DNA from: Trichocoleus sp.
Lineage (GTDB): Bacteria; Cyanobacteriota; Cyanobacteriia; Elainellales; Elainellaceae
Length of the DNA: 64,000 nucleotides
Reading direction: 5' to 3'
Assembly: GCA_036702865.1 (NCBI GenBank)
Contig: DATNQD010000059.1
Location: 372,001-436,000, forward strand
Shown here: positions 15,605 to 25,398 of the stretch, piece after piece
Layout: every line of letters starts with the position of its first letter
Position numbering within the stretch: position 1 is the first letter of the stretch
Translations under genes and position numbers: made by a program
The notes under the pieces: model-generated
What the model saw: the letters and a program-made list of their open reading frames with translations, nothing else
Told to the model about the DNA's origin: nothing
The model's database searches: none

Positions 15605-18025
15605 CTAGTCATAGGCTTCTCCATCCTGCCCGTTCACGTCTCCGTTGAGCTCAGTGAGTTCTTCTTCGTTCGGCGTTACTTCATCGAGCTCGTCTTCATC
15701 AGAGGCTTCGCTACCACCACCCACAGCAACCAGGTCGATTTGTTGACGGTAATAATCAACGCTCTTGACTTGGACTTCAACTCGATCGCCTAGCTTGTAC
15801 TGCTTCCGGTTTTTGCGCCCAACGAGCTTTTGCTGCCGCGATCGATATTCATACCAATCGTCTTTCAGCGAACTAACATGCACCAGCCCTTCGACAAGGA
15901 GTTCCTCGATCTCAACAAAGAAGCCATAAGACTGAACCCCGGTAATCAAACCGTGGAACACTTTGCCCGTATGCTGCTGCATGAACTCAGCTTTCTTCAG
16001 CCCTTCCAAATCGGTTTCGGCTTCTTGTGCCAGTTTTTCTTGTTCGGTCAGATGCACGACCACTGCGGCAAACTCTTCTTCCAGTTCCGCTTGCAGATCA
16101 GTAGGCAGCACATTCCAATTAATCTTGCCGTGACAGGTACTACTGCGAAGGTTAACCCGATCTTTTGATCGCGTGGTGCGGCGATCGCGTCCATGCTCAA
16201 ACAAGGCATGTAAGACTCGGTGAACGAGCAAATCTGGGTAGCGGCGGATCGGTGAGGTGAAATGGGTATAGCCCTTCTCCAACGCCAGCCCAAAGTGTGG
16301 CCCAGGAGTCGTGCTGTAGACCGCAGGCTTGAAGGTTGAGAGCAGCAGGTAAGTCAATACCTTTTCGGTTTTAGACTTAGCGAACTCCTGCACCAATCGC
16401 TGATAGTCTCGCGAATGGACTTCGTCTTCTTCCTCCAGATGAGCATCAATGCCCATATTGCTGACCAATTTCAACAACTCCTGCACATCACTCGGATCGG
16501 GCGTGCGATGCACCCGATAAATAGCAGGAATCTGGAGTTCGATCAGGTGGGATGCAACAAGCTGATTGGTCAGCAGCATCAGTTCTGTGACGATCGATCG
16601 AGCTGGCAAGAACGCGGAGACAACCATTGCGCCCAACGCCCCTTCGTCATCGTACTGAAACTTTGTGGAGAGGAACTGGCTCAGTTCTGGATTCGCCTCG
16701 TTGGGGAAGACCTTTTCAGGCAAATTCAGGTCAAATGCGCCACGCTGGAGCCGCTGAGTCCGAATGGATTGACTCAGTTTGAATAGCTGATCGAGCATTT
16801 CAAAGACAGGCTCAAATTCCTGGAGCTGATCCAGCGTCGGCAGCGGATAGGCAGGCGTCATTGCTGCTGCTGCTTCCGGAGTATCGTGGCGTTGAACGAT
16901 CGCCTGGGCTTGCTGATAATCGAGCCGATAATCAATCCGAATCACGGTTGGCTGAATCTCAAACTCCAGCACTTCACCCTCGCGATTCAGCCGGATCAAA
17001 ACAGAGACTGCAAGACGATCGTGTTCGGCAATCAAAGAGCAGCTTTGGTGAACCCGCTCTGGCAACATCCGAATCACCTGATCACCCAGATAGATCGACG
17101 TACCGCGACGCCGTGCCTCAATGTCCAGATCAGAATCGGGGGTGATGTAGTAAGAAACATCTGCGATGTGGATGCCAACGAGCCATTCATCATTGCCCAG
17201 TTTTTCCAGCGTCAGCGCATCATCAATCGCCGGACCAACCGCAGTTTGTGGACCATCGATCGTAATTGTCGGCAGATCGCGCAGATCAACTCGTCCTTTC
17301 AGGTCAGCTTTGCGGAGCTTATTGGGCAATGCCTTTGCAGCTTGTAACACGTCCTCTGGAAACTGACGCGGCAGATCATGCTTGCAGCATACGACGTCAA
17401 ATTCAGAGGCTGCCTGAGCATCGCTGCCTAAAACTTGAGCCACTTTCCCTAAGGGCGGATGTGAACCAAGCGGATAGCGCAAGATTTCAACATGAGCGAG
17501 TTGATCGACTGCTTCTTCTAAACTTGCCCCATTGGGCTTCAGTTCCACCTCAAACAACAATCGATCGTCTAGTGGGGTTGCCCGATAGCCACTGTCTGCT
17601 TGCTTGACCCTTGCCAAAATTGAGGAGTTCGCGCGATCGAGAATCAGCCGCACTTCTCCTTCAGGGCTGCGTCTCCTGGTCCCTTCCTTCGTGACTCTTA
17701 CCAGAACCCGATCGCCGTTCCAGGCAGTATTGAGGTGACACTCGCGGATGTAGATGTCTTCTGATCCTTCCACATCTTGAATTGCAAAGCAGAAGCCTTT
17801 ACTGGAACAGCGCAGCTTGCCTTCAACCACATCATCTTCAAAGATGCGTCGATATTTGCCCCGATCTTTGACAATAACTCCAATCCGCTCTAGGGCATCG
17901 AGGGCAATTTGCAGCCTACGGACACCCGCTTCATCTTTACAGTTGAGCTTTTTTTCGAGTGCTTTGGGCGCGACGAGTTTATCGTCTGTGAAGTTAGCAA
18001 GTAGCTCTGCAATTGAGAATTCCAT
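15605..18025 (-). CDS. RNB-family exoribonuclease (RNase II/R type)
   Basis: This 806-residue protein has an N-terminal winged-helix-like segment (1-60), cold-shock-like OB folds (70-200), the RNB domain (about 245-580) and a C-terminal S1 domain (about 690-765, HTGKVFHGLITGVQSYGFFVEIEE-like order) with an acidic tail. The family degrades RNA 3' to 5'. The usual catalytic motif TIDGEDARDFDDA is replaced by TIDGPQTAVGPAIDDA at residues 255-270, keeping three of the four metal-binding aspartates and shifting spacing by three. It could be an RNase R, RNase II or the cyanobacterial zam-type relative; I do not decide between them. Confidence 0.9.
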   Translation of the reverse strand: MEFSIAELLANFTDDKLVAPKALEKKLNCKDEAGVRRLQIALDALERIGVIVKDRGKYRRIFEDDVVEGKLRCSSKGFCFAIQDVEGSEDIYIRECHLNTAWNGDRVLVRVTKEGTRRRSPEGEVRLILDRANSSILARVKQADSGYRATPLDDRLLFEVELKPNGASLEEAVDQLAHVEILRYPLGSHPPLGKVAQVLGSDAQAASEFDVVCCKHDLPRQFPEDVLQAAKALPNKLRKADLKGRVDLRDLPTITIDGPQTAVGPAIDDALTLEKLGNDEWLVGIHIADVSYYITPDSDLDIEARRRGTSIYLGDQVIRMLPERVHQSCSLIAEHDRLAVSVLIRLNREGEVLEFEIQPTVIRIDYRLDYQQAQAIVQRHDTPEAAAAMTPAYPLPTLDQLQEFEPVFEMLDQLFKLSQSIRTQRLQRGAFDLNLPEKVFPNEANPELSQFLSTKFQYDDEGALGAMVVSAFLPARSIVTELMLLTNQLVASHLIELQIPAIYRVHRTPDPSDVQELLKLVSNMGIDAHLEEEDEVHSRDYQRLVQEFAKSKTEKVLTYLLLSTFKPAVYSTTPGPHFGLALEKGYTHFTSPIRRYPDLLVHRVLHALFEHGRDRRTTRSKDRVNLRSSTCHGKINWNVLPTDLQAELEEEFAAVVVHLTEQEKLAQEAETDLEGLKKAEFMQQHTGKVFHGLITGVQSYGFFVEIEELLVEGLVHVSSLKDDWYEYRSRQQKLVGRKNRKQYKLGDRVEVQVKSVDYYRQQIDLVAVGGGSEASDEDELDEVTPNEEELTELNGDVNGQDGEAYD

Positions 18026-18769
18026 GTAGCGGCTGATCCTTATAGGGTAGGGTACTCCCTTGAGCGAGACAACGCCAATGAGCGATTCGGAACTGGCTCA
18101 TTAGATGAGTAAATTTTCAGATGGGTTGGTCTGACAAGACGCAAGAGTTCACTTAGATTTCCTGCTCTGTTTCGTCACGATTGCGCTACACCAGTAACCG
18201 TTCTCCGCCTCTCTCAGAGGGAAAAACATACCTTCGCTCAGCTGGTCTGCCAGGATAGATCATTACTCAGAGCCCTCATCCGTGTGAGATTCTGGAATAT
18301 TTACCTATCTCCTGACGCTGTAGCTGCGACTTGCCCCTCAGACCGATCGCCCCTGAAGAATCTACTCTTTGTTCTGCAACGCTCCGAATAATATTCCTCT
18401 AACTGTCACTCTAACCGTTAGAGATTCGCATGTCTGTTACAGAACAAGTCTGCCGTCAAGGAGCAGTATCAACGAACATCGAGTTAAGTAAAACGATGTT
18501 TGGAGTGAGTGCTAGATTTCGCCTATTTTCGCACTTTCTCCATTGTATTCATACTTCGGTTTGAAAAAAGTGGACTGAAAAAGTAATTTTTTGTGAGGTT
18601 AAGGAGGAATTTGGGGTGGAGTCGGTAGAGAACAGGAAGTTTTAGTTTGACGCCTTAGCTTTGAGGATGGACTCAAGCTTGGACAAACGAAGAGAATTCA
18701 CTCAACGTCGATCGCTCACTTAGCTCACTTAATTTAATCTCTATTCCTGCTCCTTCCCCCGCTTCCCAA
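18026..18769. other. Intergenic region between phoU and the RNB gene
   Basis: About 740 bp without a convincing gene. A 44-codon plus-strand frame from ATG 18429 has no ribosome site and no recognisable product. The part nearest 18026 must hold the promoter and leader of the exoribonuclease gene; its length would allow an untranslated regulatory leader, but I see no clear structure. Confidence 0.4.
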
Positions 18770-19423
18770 TCATCTTTGCCCCGTCACAATGTAAGCAACT
18801 CGCTTGCCAATGTTTGTAGCGTGGTCTGCCATACGCTCAAGGTAGCGAATCACTAAAACGAGCAGAACGATTGGTTCAACCACGCCCTGAATATTGGTTT
18901 GGTGTGCCAGGAGATTGTATAGGCTCTCATAATCGTCATCGACGGCATCATCTTTCATTTTGATGTCCAGCCCAGACTCAGCATCCAGATCAGAAAGAGC
19001 CGCCAGACCCATCGCTAACATCGCCCGACAGCGATCGAACATCAGTTTGACTTGTTCCATGCAGGCATGTGTTGGATAGGGAAAAAGCTTGACAGCAACT
19101 TCGCCCAAATCCTCTGCATAATCTCCAATGCGTTCAAGATCGCGGACGAGCTGCATGAGCGCACTCAGCAACCGCAAATCCTGAGTCACAGGAGACTGGA
19201 GAGCCATCAAATTGACGCACTCTAGCTCAATCTGGCGATAGAGTTTATCAATCTGCTTGTCTTGAATCGCAACTTGTTTTGCCGCTTCTAAATCTCGATC
19301 GAACAGAGATTTACGAGCCAACCAACAGGAGTTTTCAACTAAAGCACCCATCCGCAGGACATCTCGCTGCACACGCCTTAGCTGTCGTTCAAATTGAATG
19401 CGAGTAGGTTTAGGGCTCTCCAA
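18770..19423 (-). CDS. phoU: Phosphate signalling protein PhoU
   Basis: PhoU is the negative regulator that links the Pst phosphate importer to the phosphate two-component system. The 217-residue protein shows both three-helix PhoU repeats with their metal-contact motifs: RDLERIGDYAEDLGEVA in the first and RYLERMADHATNIGKR in the second. The start appears to be TTG at 19423; no upstream in-frame ATG exists, and the next ATG, at residue 25, would remove the conserved FERQLRRVQRDVLRMG helix. It is not next to pst genes here. Confidence 0.95.
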   Translation of the reverse strand: MESPKPTRIQFERQLRRVQRDVLRMGALVENSCWLARKSLFDRDLEAAKQVAIQDKQIDKLYRQIELECVNLMALQSPVTQDLRLLSALMQLVRDLERIGDYAEDLGEVAVKLFPYPTHACMEQVKLMFDRCRAMLAMGLAALSDLDAESGLDIKMKDDAVDDDYESLYNLLAHQTNIQGVVEPIVLLVLVIRYLERMADHATNIGKRVAYIVTGQR

Positions 19424-19787
19424 AAGAATATTTGACCTAACGTAAATAAACCCGTTTTCTTAATAATGCCGAAACCGCAACGGAAGGCGCCAGTGTAACA
19501 CGCTCAACATTCTTCTATTGCGTAGTTTCTACGACAATTTTAACATTTCTTTGCAAATTATGATTTGTGACTCTGGTCGAGGAACATCAGAGAGATGGTT
19601 TGTCGGTCTATGCATCAGCCAGTATAGGTTTGAGGTTCTGTTACATGATGTGACAAAGGGTTCCAGAATGCATTGATTTAGCCGACATTGATGTAACGTT
19701 GGCTTGTAATCGCTCCATTGGGTTGCCATGGAGATCGAGCGATGCCAATTATTAAACCACTCGTGACATCAGGAGTTTTCTAACACT
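19424..19787. other. Intergenic region between divergent phoU and psaM
   Basis: No gene seen. It holds the divergent promoters. AGGAG lies about 15 bp before the psaM ATG, rather far for a ribosome site. No phosphate-box-like tandem repeat was recognised near phoU. Confidence 0.4.
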
Positions 19788-19883
19788 ATGTCTCTAACTG
19801 ATACCCAGGTCTACGTTGCGCTGGTCATTGCCCTAATTCCGGCAGTGATGGCATTCCGTTTGTCTACTGAACTCTATAAGTAG
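19788..19883 (+). CDS. psaM: Photosystem I subunit PsaM (subunit XII)
   Basis: A 31-residue ORF reading MSLTDTQVYVALVIALIPA, then VMAFRLSTELYK, matches PsaM. It is a single membrane helix near the monomer interface of trimeric PSI, with the conserved ALVIALIPAVMAFRL core and YK terminus. It is followed by an imperfect hairpin (AGAAAC/GTTTCT, about 19906-19924) without a long T run. Secure despite being tiny. Confidence 0.95.
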   Translation: MSLTDTQVYVALVIALIPAVMAFRLSTELYK

Positions 19884-20517
19884 ACTGCTCATCTGGAGAT
19901 TTAGAAACTGACCGGGGTTTCTATCTCTATTCCAGGCTGTTTTGCCAGGGTATATGCTCTGGTTGAAATGTGAGGGTTGAGAGTCAGAGTCACAGCATCA
20001 GCGCTCAATTCGTCTTTACCTAATCCATAAAGCATTATGAATTGTATGAGTTGATGTAGGATTCTGATCTCCGCCCTACCGCAAGAATTAAGGAATAAAA
20101 CCGTCAAAACCGTCGGATGCTGCCGCAGTTAGGTGAACAAGCCCTCCAGAACACCAAGTTGTCCTTGAGTACAAGCGATCGCAGTCGATGATTTTCGATA
20201 AGACGAGAGACAAGCATCCGCTTTAAGGTACAGGACTTGAGTCGCTAAATCTGGTTGTCTGTAGGTAGTGCCCTGATCCCCAATAATTTTGTTTTAATCT
20301 AAAATTCAGTGCTAAAACTAAGCTAAGATTGCCTTGCCTTTGGCTTGCCTCTTGCTGACGTTTGTTCTCTGTTTGCTGGTCTTCGGTTTAGTTGCGCCGT
20401 CAGCTCTGTTTCGGTCTATCCGCAGCATTTCTGAGGAAGGGGTGGAGTCTACTTTGAATTTAGTTGAGATAGCCTCTGATGAAGCAGGCGTCTCTTTGCA
20501 GCGCGGAATTTTTTGCT
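19884..20517. other. Long intergenic region after psaM with a possible structured RNA
   Basis: About 630 bp. I do not accept a short frame starting at 20334 (hydrophobic start, but it overlaps the next gene out of frame and ends in unrelated sequence). The segment 20113-20222 is closed by an 8-bp complementary pair CGGATGCT/AGCATCCG and contains smaller pairings; it is described as a finding. Confidence 0.4.
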
Positions 20518-21042
20518 ATGAATGCACTTCAACCATCAAGCCCTCCACCTTCTCATTCTCCAAATCGGCAACCTCGCCCTAGAAGCCGTCGGCATCCACG
20601 CCGCAGTGCTCATCAGGCGATCGTTGCTGAAACCAGTGTCAAACTGACCGTAAACCTAATTCTGGGAATTGCTGCAATCACTGCACTAGCAAAACTCATT
20701 CCCTACAACTTGAGCCAACGGCAGGGCTTAGACGAGCTTCAGGTGGAAGTTCAAGAAGTTGAAGGACGAGTAGTTATACTTCAGGCAGATCTCGATCGCC
20801 AATTTGACCCGCAGCAGGCTCGCAGCGTCATGCAGGAACAGGGTTTTCGGGTTGACCCGAATCAGCGGCAGATTGTTTGGATGACTCAGGGTCAGGCAGC
20901 TTCGACTGCCCAGCAGCCCACATCCGATAACACCCAACAGGCTGAAGCTCAAAGTCCATCGATCGAGCAACCGCAAGCAAACCCCTATCCCAATCAGACG
21001 GCTGCTTATCCGGGCAACGTGGGAGCTGTAGGCAATCCGTGA
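20518..21042 (+). CDS. Conserved cyanobacterial membrane protein with coiled coil
   Basis: This 174-residue protein has a Pro/Arg/Ser-rich N-terminus, one membrane helix (VKLTVNLILGIAAITALAKLI, about residues 42-62), a coiled-coil stretch (LDELQVEVQEVEGRVVILQADL) and a Gln/Ala/Pro-rich tail. It resembles the small slr1601-like conserved proteins of cyanobacteria, from memory and not certain. I chose ATG 20518 (MNALQPSSPPP) over an in-frame ATG 13 codons upstream, because the proline-rich start is what I expect of the family. Function unknown. Its only same-strand neighbour is psaM, 630 bp upstream. Confidence 0.7.
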   Translation: MNALQPSSPPPSHSPNRQPRPRSRRHPRRSAHQAIVAETSVKLTVNLILGIAAITALAKLIPYNLSQRQGLDELQVEVQEVEGRVVILQADLDRQFDPQQARSVMQEQGFRVDPNQRQIVWMTQGQAASTAQQPTSDNTQQAEAQSPSIEQPQANPYPNQTAAYPGNVGAVGNP

Positions 21043-21105
21043 GAGTTGGTGAGAGTTTAGGGAATGGGTGCTGAACCGCTCTGATTGACCCCTGATTCCT
21101 GCTGC

Positions 21106-22131
21106 TCAATATCGAATTCGGGGATCGATGTAGGCGTTAATGATGTCGATCGCGATACTGGCAATTACCACAATCACCGAGAAGAAAACCATAACGCCCT
21201 GAACGACTGGATAATCGCGCTGAGAAATGGCTTCATAGAGGCGGTTGGCGAGTCCGGGCCAGGAAAAGGTGACTTCAGTTAGGATTGCCCCGCCCAAGAG
21301 GGAGGCAAAAGTGAGACCCAGAACGGTGATGACTGGAATCAGGGCATTTTTAAGCGCATGGGCAATGATGATCCGACGTTCGGGAATGCCTCTGGCTCTG
21401 GCTGCCTCAACATAATCAGCTTTAAGGGTTTGCTTTAAGTTGACGCGCACCATGCGTTCGAAAATACCGCTTAAGAGAAGCCCAAGGGTTAGGCTGGGGA
21501 GTGCCAGGTAATACAGGCTAGTGAGAAATTGCCCAAAATCAAGATTGAGTAGACTATCAATGACATAAAGCCCGGTGACTCCCTGAGGAGCCTGCGCTGA
21601 GATTGGATAGCGAGTGCCGATCGGGAACCACTGTAGCTGGACGGCAAACATCAACTGCAGCAGCATCCCAAACCAGTACATGGGCACAGCGTAGGTAAAA
21701 ATGCCAAATAGCCTTCCACCCACGTCTGCTGGTGTATTGGGTTTGGCAGCCGCCAGTGCACCCACTGCAACACCCACTACGACAGCGATAATCATGCCAG
21801 ATACCGCCAGTTCGACGGTTGCCGGGAAATGTGCGCCAATAATCTGCCAAACTGACTGTCCCTGGCTGGTCAGCGACGTACCCAAATCGAGATGCAGCAG
21901 ATTACCCAGATAGCGCAAATATTGCAGCCACAGGGGAGCATCCAATCCTAAACTCTGCCGTAGCTCTTGTTTTGCGGCTTCTGGAGCGCGCGGACCTAAC
22001 AACACATCGATCGGATCACCTGGCGTTGCTCGCAGCAGCAAAAAAATCAGCGTTGTGATCGTCCAGATCATCAGCGGAGCCAAGAGCAAGCGAGAGAGGA
22101 CGTAGTAGCGGAGTGCAGAGGAGCGAGACAT
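21106..22131 (-). CDS. Peptide/nickel-type ABC transporter permease (DppB family)
   Basis: This 341-residue permease has the DppB layout: an N-terminal helix, a long periplasmic loop (ATPGDPIDVLLGPRAPEAAKQ) and then five helices. The EAA-type loop that contacts the ATPase reads YVEAARARGIPERRIIIAHALKNALIPV. I placed the start at the ATG of MSRSSALRYYVLSRLLLAP; an in-frame ATG 12 codons upstream lies in CT-rich spacer sequence. It follows the solute-binding gene by 134 bp on the same strand, so they form one unit. No DppC permease or DppD/F ATPase is adjacent. Confidence 0.93.
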   Translation of the reverse strand: MSRSSALRYYVLSRLLLAPLMIWTITTLIFLLLRATPGDPIDVLLGPRAPEAAKQELRQSLGLDAPLWLQYLRYLGNLLHLDLGTSLTSQGQSVWQIIGAHFPATVELAVSGMIIAVVVGVAVGALAAAKPNTPADVGGRLFGIFTYAVPMYWFGMLLQLMFAVQLQWFPIGTRYPISAQAPQGVTGLYVIDSLLNLDFGQFLTSLYYLALPSLTLGLLLSGIFERMVRVNLKQTLKADYVEAARARGIPERRIIIAHALKNALIPVITVLGLTFASLLGGAILTEVTFSWPGLANRLYEAISQRDYPVVQGVMVFFSVIVVIASIAIDIINAYIDPRIRY

Positions 22132-22265
22132 GGAGGGAGGGATGAGGGATAAGGAAAAGGGAGACAAGGAGACATGGGCAAAGGAAGACGTTGCAGGTCG
22201 TCAATCACGGGTAAGTCGGTAATTGACTGAAACCTGCCTTATTCCTGCCACCTGTCCCCTAGCCT

Positions 22266-23939
22266 TTATTTTTTGATCTGCCACAAAAGAAACTGCTGCG
22301 TCGGCTGGATGCTAACACCCTGAATATTGCCTTTGGCAAAAACATAATCCTTGGTCTGCCAGAGGGGGATGTAAGGAACGTCTTCAGCAGTCAGGTCTTG
22401 CAGTTGAGTTAAAGCCTGGTCGCGGGTTTTGGGGTCTTGTTCGCTGCGCTGCTGTTGAACCAGCTTATTGGCTCGATCGCTGTAGTAGAAAGAGCCGCCA
22501 GATTGACTTTGACCTTCCTGACAACCTGTAGTTGGGGAGCCTTTGTCGCAGGTAAGGAAGGGTTGAACGAAGGTATCTGCGTCATAGAAGTCGGGATACC
22601 AGTCCAGCAGAACAGTAGGATAAGTCCCTTTATCCAAATTGCCAAATAGGGTTGCTGTTTCAACGCTGTCCAGTTTGACCTTGACCAAACCGGGAAGCTT
22701 TTGTTCGATCGACGCTTTCAAAGTACTGGCAACGAGATTGCGAGTCGTGGAACTAGAGGAATACCAGATTTGTAAATCAAGTGGATTGCTCTCTGAAATT
22801 CCGGCTTCTTGCAGGAGCGCTTTCGCTTTCTCCATATCCCCATCGCCAAATTTCTCCTGGAAAACGGGCTTGTAGATCGGGAAGGTGTTAGGAATCAGGC
22901 TATAAAGTGGTTCGGCTTGTCCCTGGAAGACGCGATCGACAATCAGTTTGCGATCGATCATGGCGGCGATTGCTTGCCGGACTTTGACATTATCCAGTGG
23001 CTTGTCTTTCTGGTTCAGCACCATGTAATTAATGACGTTCGTGCCTGCTTCAACCACCTGCCAGCCACCCTGCTTTGCACCATCTACAAGGCTGCGAATC
23101 TGTTCAGGGTCAAGCGTTTGATATGCTACGTCTAAACCGCCTGTGCGGAACGTGTTATATAGGTTTGCGGCACTGCTGATGATCTGGATATCAATGCCTT
23201 GATTTGCTGGTTTTTCGCCCCAGTAATCAGGATTGGCATCCAAACGCACTGAATCGGGTGCAAACTGAGCCAGTTTATAAGGTCCTGTGCCAACAAAAGT
23301 ATTGGGTTTGAACTTGCCAGAACCCGCTTCATAAGCTTTGGGAGAAACCGGGGTTAAGCCGGAAAAGGCAAGCAGGGCTGGAAAAGCGGCAAAAGGTTCT
23401 TTGAGCTTAATCGTGATCTCATTTGCGCCTGTTGCCTCCACCGAACTCACGCGATCGGACAGTAAAAATGCCGGACGACCCCCGTTTTGAATAAAGCGAT
23501 TGATTGAAAAAGCCATTGCTTCGGCATCCAACGGCGTACCATCGTGAAACTTGACGCCCTCTCGCAATGAAATCTTGTAAGTTAAGCCATCACTGCTAAT
23601 TTCAGGTAGGGCAGTTGCGAGTTGTGGTTCCAGTTCTGTTGTGCCAGGTTTGTAGCTGTAGAGCCGATCGCCCAGGTTATAGAGCAAGATACCCGGAAAC
23701 AGTTCGTAGGCATCTGCTGGATCAAGCGTTCGCACGGGTAAAGTTGTCCCCAGCGTGACTCGCCCACCCTCTGATCCACCATTGGTTGAAGTGGTTGCCG
23801 GATTAGAAGCCGTATTTTGCGATCGACCACAGCTCACTGCCAAAGCCAAACACAAGCCAAACAAACCAAGCCACTGCAACAGCCGACGACGCGATCGGCT
23901 AAACCCAAAAACTCTAGATGAGAAACCCAACTGACGCAT
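22266..23939 (-). CDS. Family 5 solute-binding protein of a peptide ABC transporter (DppA-like)
   Basis: This 557-residue lipoprotein has a basic N-terminus, a hydrophobic signal and the lipobox LAVSC near residue 37, then a low-complexity Ser/Thr linker. The mature part shows the family 5 signature regions TYKISLREGVKFHDGTPLDAEA and NPDYWGEKPANQGIDI. Such proteins deliver peptides, nickel or oligosaccharides to a DppBC permease. The matching DppB gene is 134 bp downstream; DppC and the ATPases must be elsewhere. Substrate is not predictable from sequence. Confidence 0.95.
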   Translation of the reverse strand: MRQLGFSSRVFGFSRSRRRLLQWLGLFGLCLALAVSCGRSQNTASNPATTSTNGGSEGGRVTLGTTLPVRTLDPADAYELFPGILLYNLGDRLYSYKPGTTELEPQLATALPEISSDGLTYKISLREGVKFHDGTPLDAEAMAFSINRFIQNGGRPAFLLSDRVSSVEATGANEITIKLKEPFAAFPALLAFSGLTPVSPKAYEAGSGKFKPNTFVGTGPYKLAQFAPDSVRLDANPDYWGEKPANQGIDIQIISSAANLYNTFRTGGLDVAYQTLDPEQIRSLVDGAKQGGWQVVEAGTNVINYMVLNQKDKPLDNVKVRQAIAAMIDRKLIVDRVFQGQAEPLYSLIPNTFPIYKPVFQEKFGDGDMEKAKALLQEAGISESNPLDLQIWYSSSSTTRNLVASTLKASIEQKLPGLVKVKLDSVETATLFGNLDKGTYPTVLLDWYPDFYDADTFVQPFLTCDKGSPTTGCQEGQSQSGGSFYYSDRANKLVQQQRSEQDPKTRDQALTQLQDLTAEDVPYIPLWQTKDYVFAKGNIQGVSIQPTQQFLLWQIKK

Positions 23940-24134
23940 GGTAAGCCTTCCCTAAGCAGCAACGAAACGAGCCGTTCCCCTCGAATGTGGATAACGAATC
24001 AGCAGAATATGAGTATCAGGGACTTACAATACAATGTTCGGTTCCAGAACTCAAATAGAGGGTAGATGGCAAGAAGTAGGAATGAGGCTTCGGTCAATTC
24101 CGATCAGCTTTCCTACCTTTTCCTCCTCGTCCCT

Positions 24135-25157
24135 CTAAATTGAGTAATAGATCGGGAATGCCTTTGCTTCCTTCGGTTTGACGTAAACTCGCTTTTGTGG
24201 TTCAAGCTGGAGTTCGTCGAAACGTTCACGGGTGAGGTGAGCATTAACGACCTGACCATCATCTAGCATCAGTTCTGCCTGAATTTCCCAGCCCATGTGA
24301 ATGACGCGATTAACTCTGGCTGGCGTCGAGTTGCCGTTAGGAGTGATATCAATCAGGACATCATGGGGGCGCAGGAAAACTTCGGGATGCGGGGAGTCGA
24401 AGCCATTTGCCTGGAAAATGTGTGAACTGCTGGGCAGAACGTTCACTGGGCCAATAAAGCTCATGACAAAAGAGGTTGCCGGATGGTCATAAATTTCGGC
24501 AGGTGTCCCGACTTGTTCGACTCGTCCCTGATTCATCACCACAATTTCATCCGAGACTTCCATTGCCTCTTCTTGGTCATGCGTTACAAAGACGGTCGTA
24601 ACGTGGACTTCATCATGTAAGCGGCGCAACCAGACGCGCAGATCTTTTCGCACCATGGCATCCAGCGCGCCAAAGGGTTCATCCAGCAACAACACTTTCG
24701 GCTCAACGGCTAATGCTCTGGCTAAAGCAACCCGCTGTCGCTGCCCACCGGAAAGCTGGGAGGGATATCGATCGCCCAATCCCGATAACTGCACTAGCTC
24801 CAGCAGTTCTTCCACTCTGGCTTTAATTTTAGATTTAGGCTTCGGTGGTTTTTGAATTTCCAGCCCAAAAGCAATGTTTTTCCTCACGGTCAAATGCTTG
24901 AACAGAGCATAGTGCTGAAACACAAAACCGATGTTTCGTTCCTGAACACTCTGATGGGTTGCGTCTGTGCCCGTCAACAGGATTCGTCCCGTATCAGGCG
25001 CTTCTAAGCCTGCAATGAGCCGGAGTAAGGTAGATTTTCCAGAACCAGAAGGACCAAGCAACGCCACCAATGACCCCGTTTTGATCTCCAAGCTGACCTG
25101 ATCAACCGCATGGAAATCATCAAATCGCTTCGATACGTTTTCAACAACAATGCCCAC
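24135..25157 (-). CDS. cysA: Sulfate/thiosulfate-type ABC transporter ATPase
   Basis: This 340-residue ATPase has Walker [10 protein letters not shown] (about residues 35-43), signature [16 protein letters not shown], Walker [14 protein letters not shown] and a C-terminal TOBE-like part ([13 protein letters not shown] onward). The start, [25 protein letters not shown], and the length are those of CysA, which energises sulfate uptake. Its usual partners (sbp, cysT, cysW) are not adjacent, so it is an orphan here and could serve another anion importer such as molybdate. ATG 25157 fits the family start. Confidence 0.88.
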   Translation of the reverse strand: MGIVVENVSKRFDDFHAVDQVSLEIKTGSLVALLGPSGSGKSTLLRLIAGLEAPDTGRILLTGTDATHQSVQERNIGFVFQHYALFKHLTVRKNIAFGLEIQKPPKPKSKIKARVEELLELVQLSGLGDRYPSQLSGGQRQRVALARALAVEPKVLLLDEPFGALDAMVRKDLRVWLRRLHDEVHVTTVFVTHDQEEAMEVSDEIVVMNQGRVEQVGTPAEIYDHPATSFVMSFIGPVNVLPSSSHIFQANGFDSPHPEVFLRPHDVLIDITPNGNSTPARVNRVIHMGWEIQAELMLDDGQVVNAHLTRERFDELQLEPQKRVYVKPKEAKAFPIYYSI

Positions 25158-25398
25158 GGATAACTGACCTCTTAATAAATAGGGAATTGGGGGTTGGGGT
25201 TTGATTGAGCTTGCCAGGGAGATGGGCAGTGACGAGGGGTTAAGCGCCCAATCTCATAATTTCCAGTTTGTCGCTGTACTTACTGTAGTTTTATATCATG
25301 TCTGATGAACGTTGCAGAAGATTTGCAGAACCAGCTCTCCTTCACCCATCACCAATTATCAATTATCGCTTACTTGAAAACAGGCACGACGACTACAA

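Noticed and set aside
18429-18563. 44-codon frame in the phoU-RNB gap
   Set aside because: No ribosome site, no domain and no conservation known to me.
20100-20290. 6S RNA, SRP RNA or RNase P RNA in the gap after psaM
   Set aside because: None of their diagnostic sequence elements are present. Only a generic closing stem is seen.
20334-20582. 82-codon frame with a leader-like start
   Set aside because: It overlaps the coiled-coil protein gene out of frame and its end is unrelated sequence.
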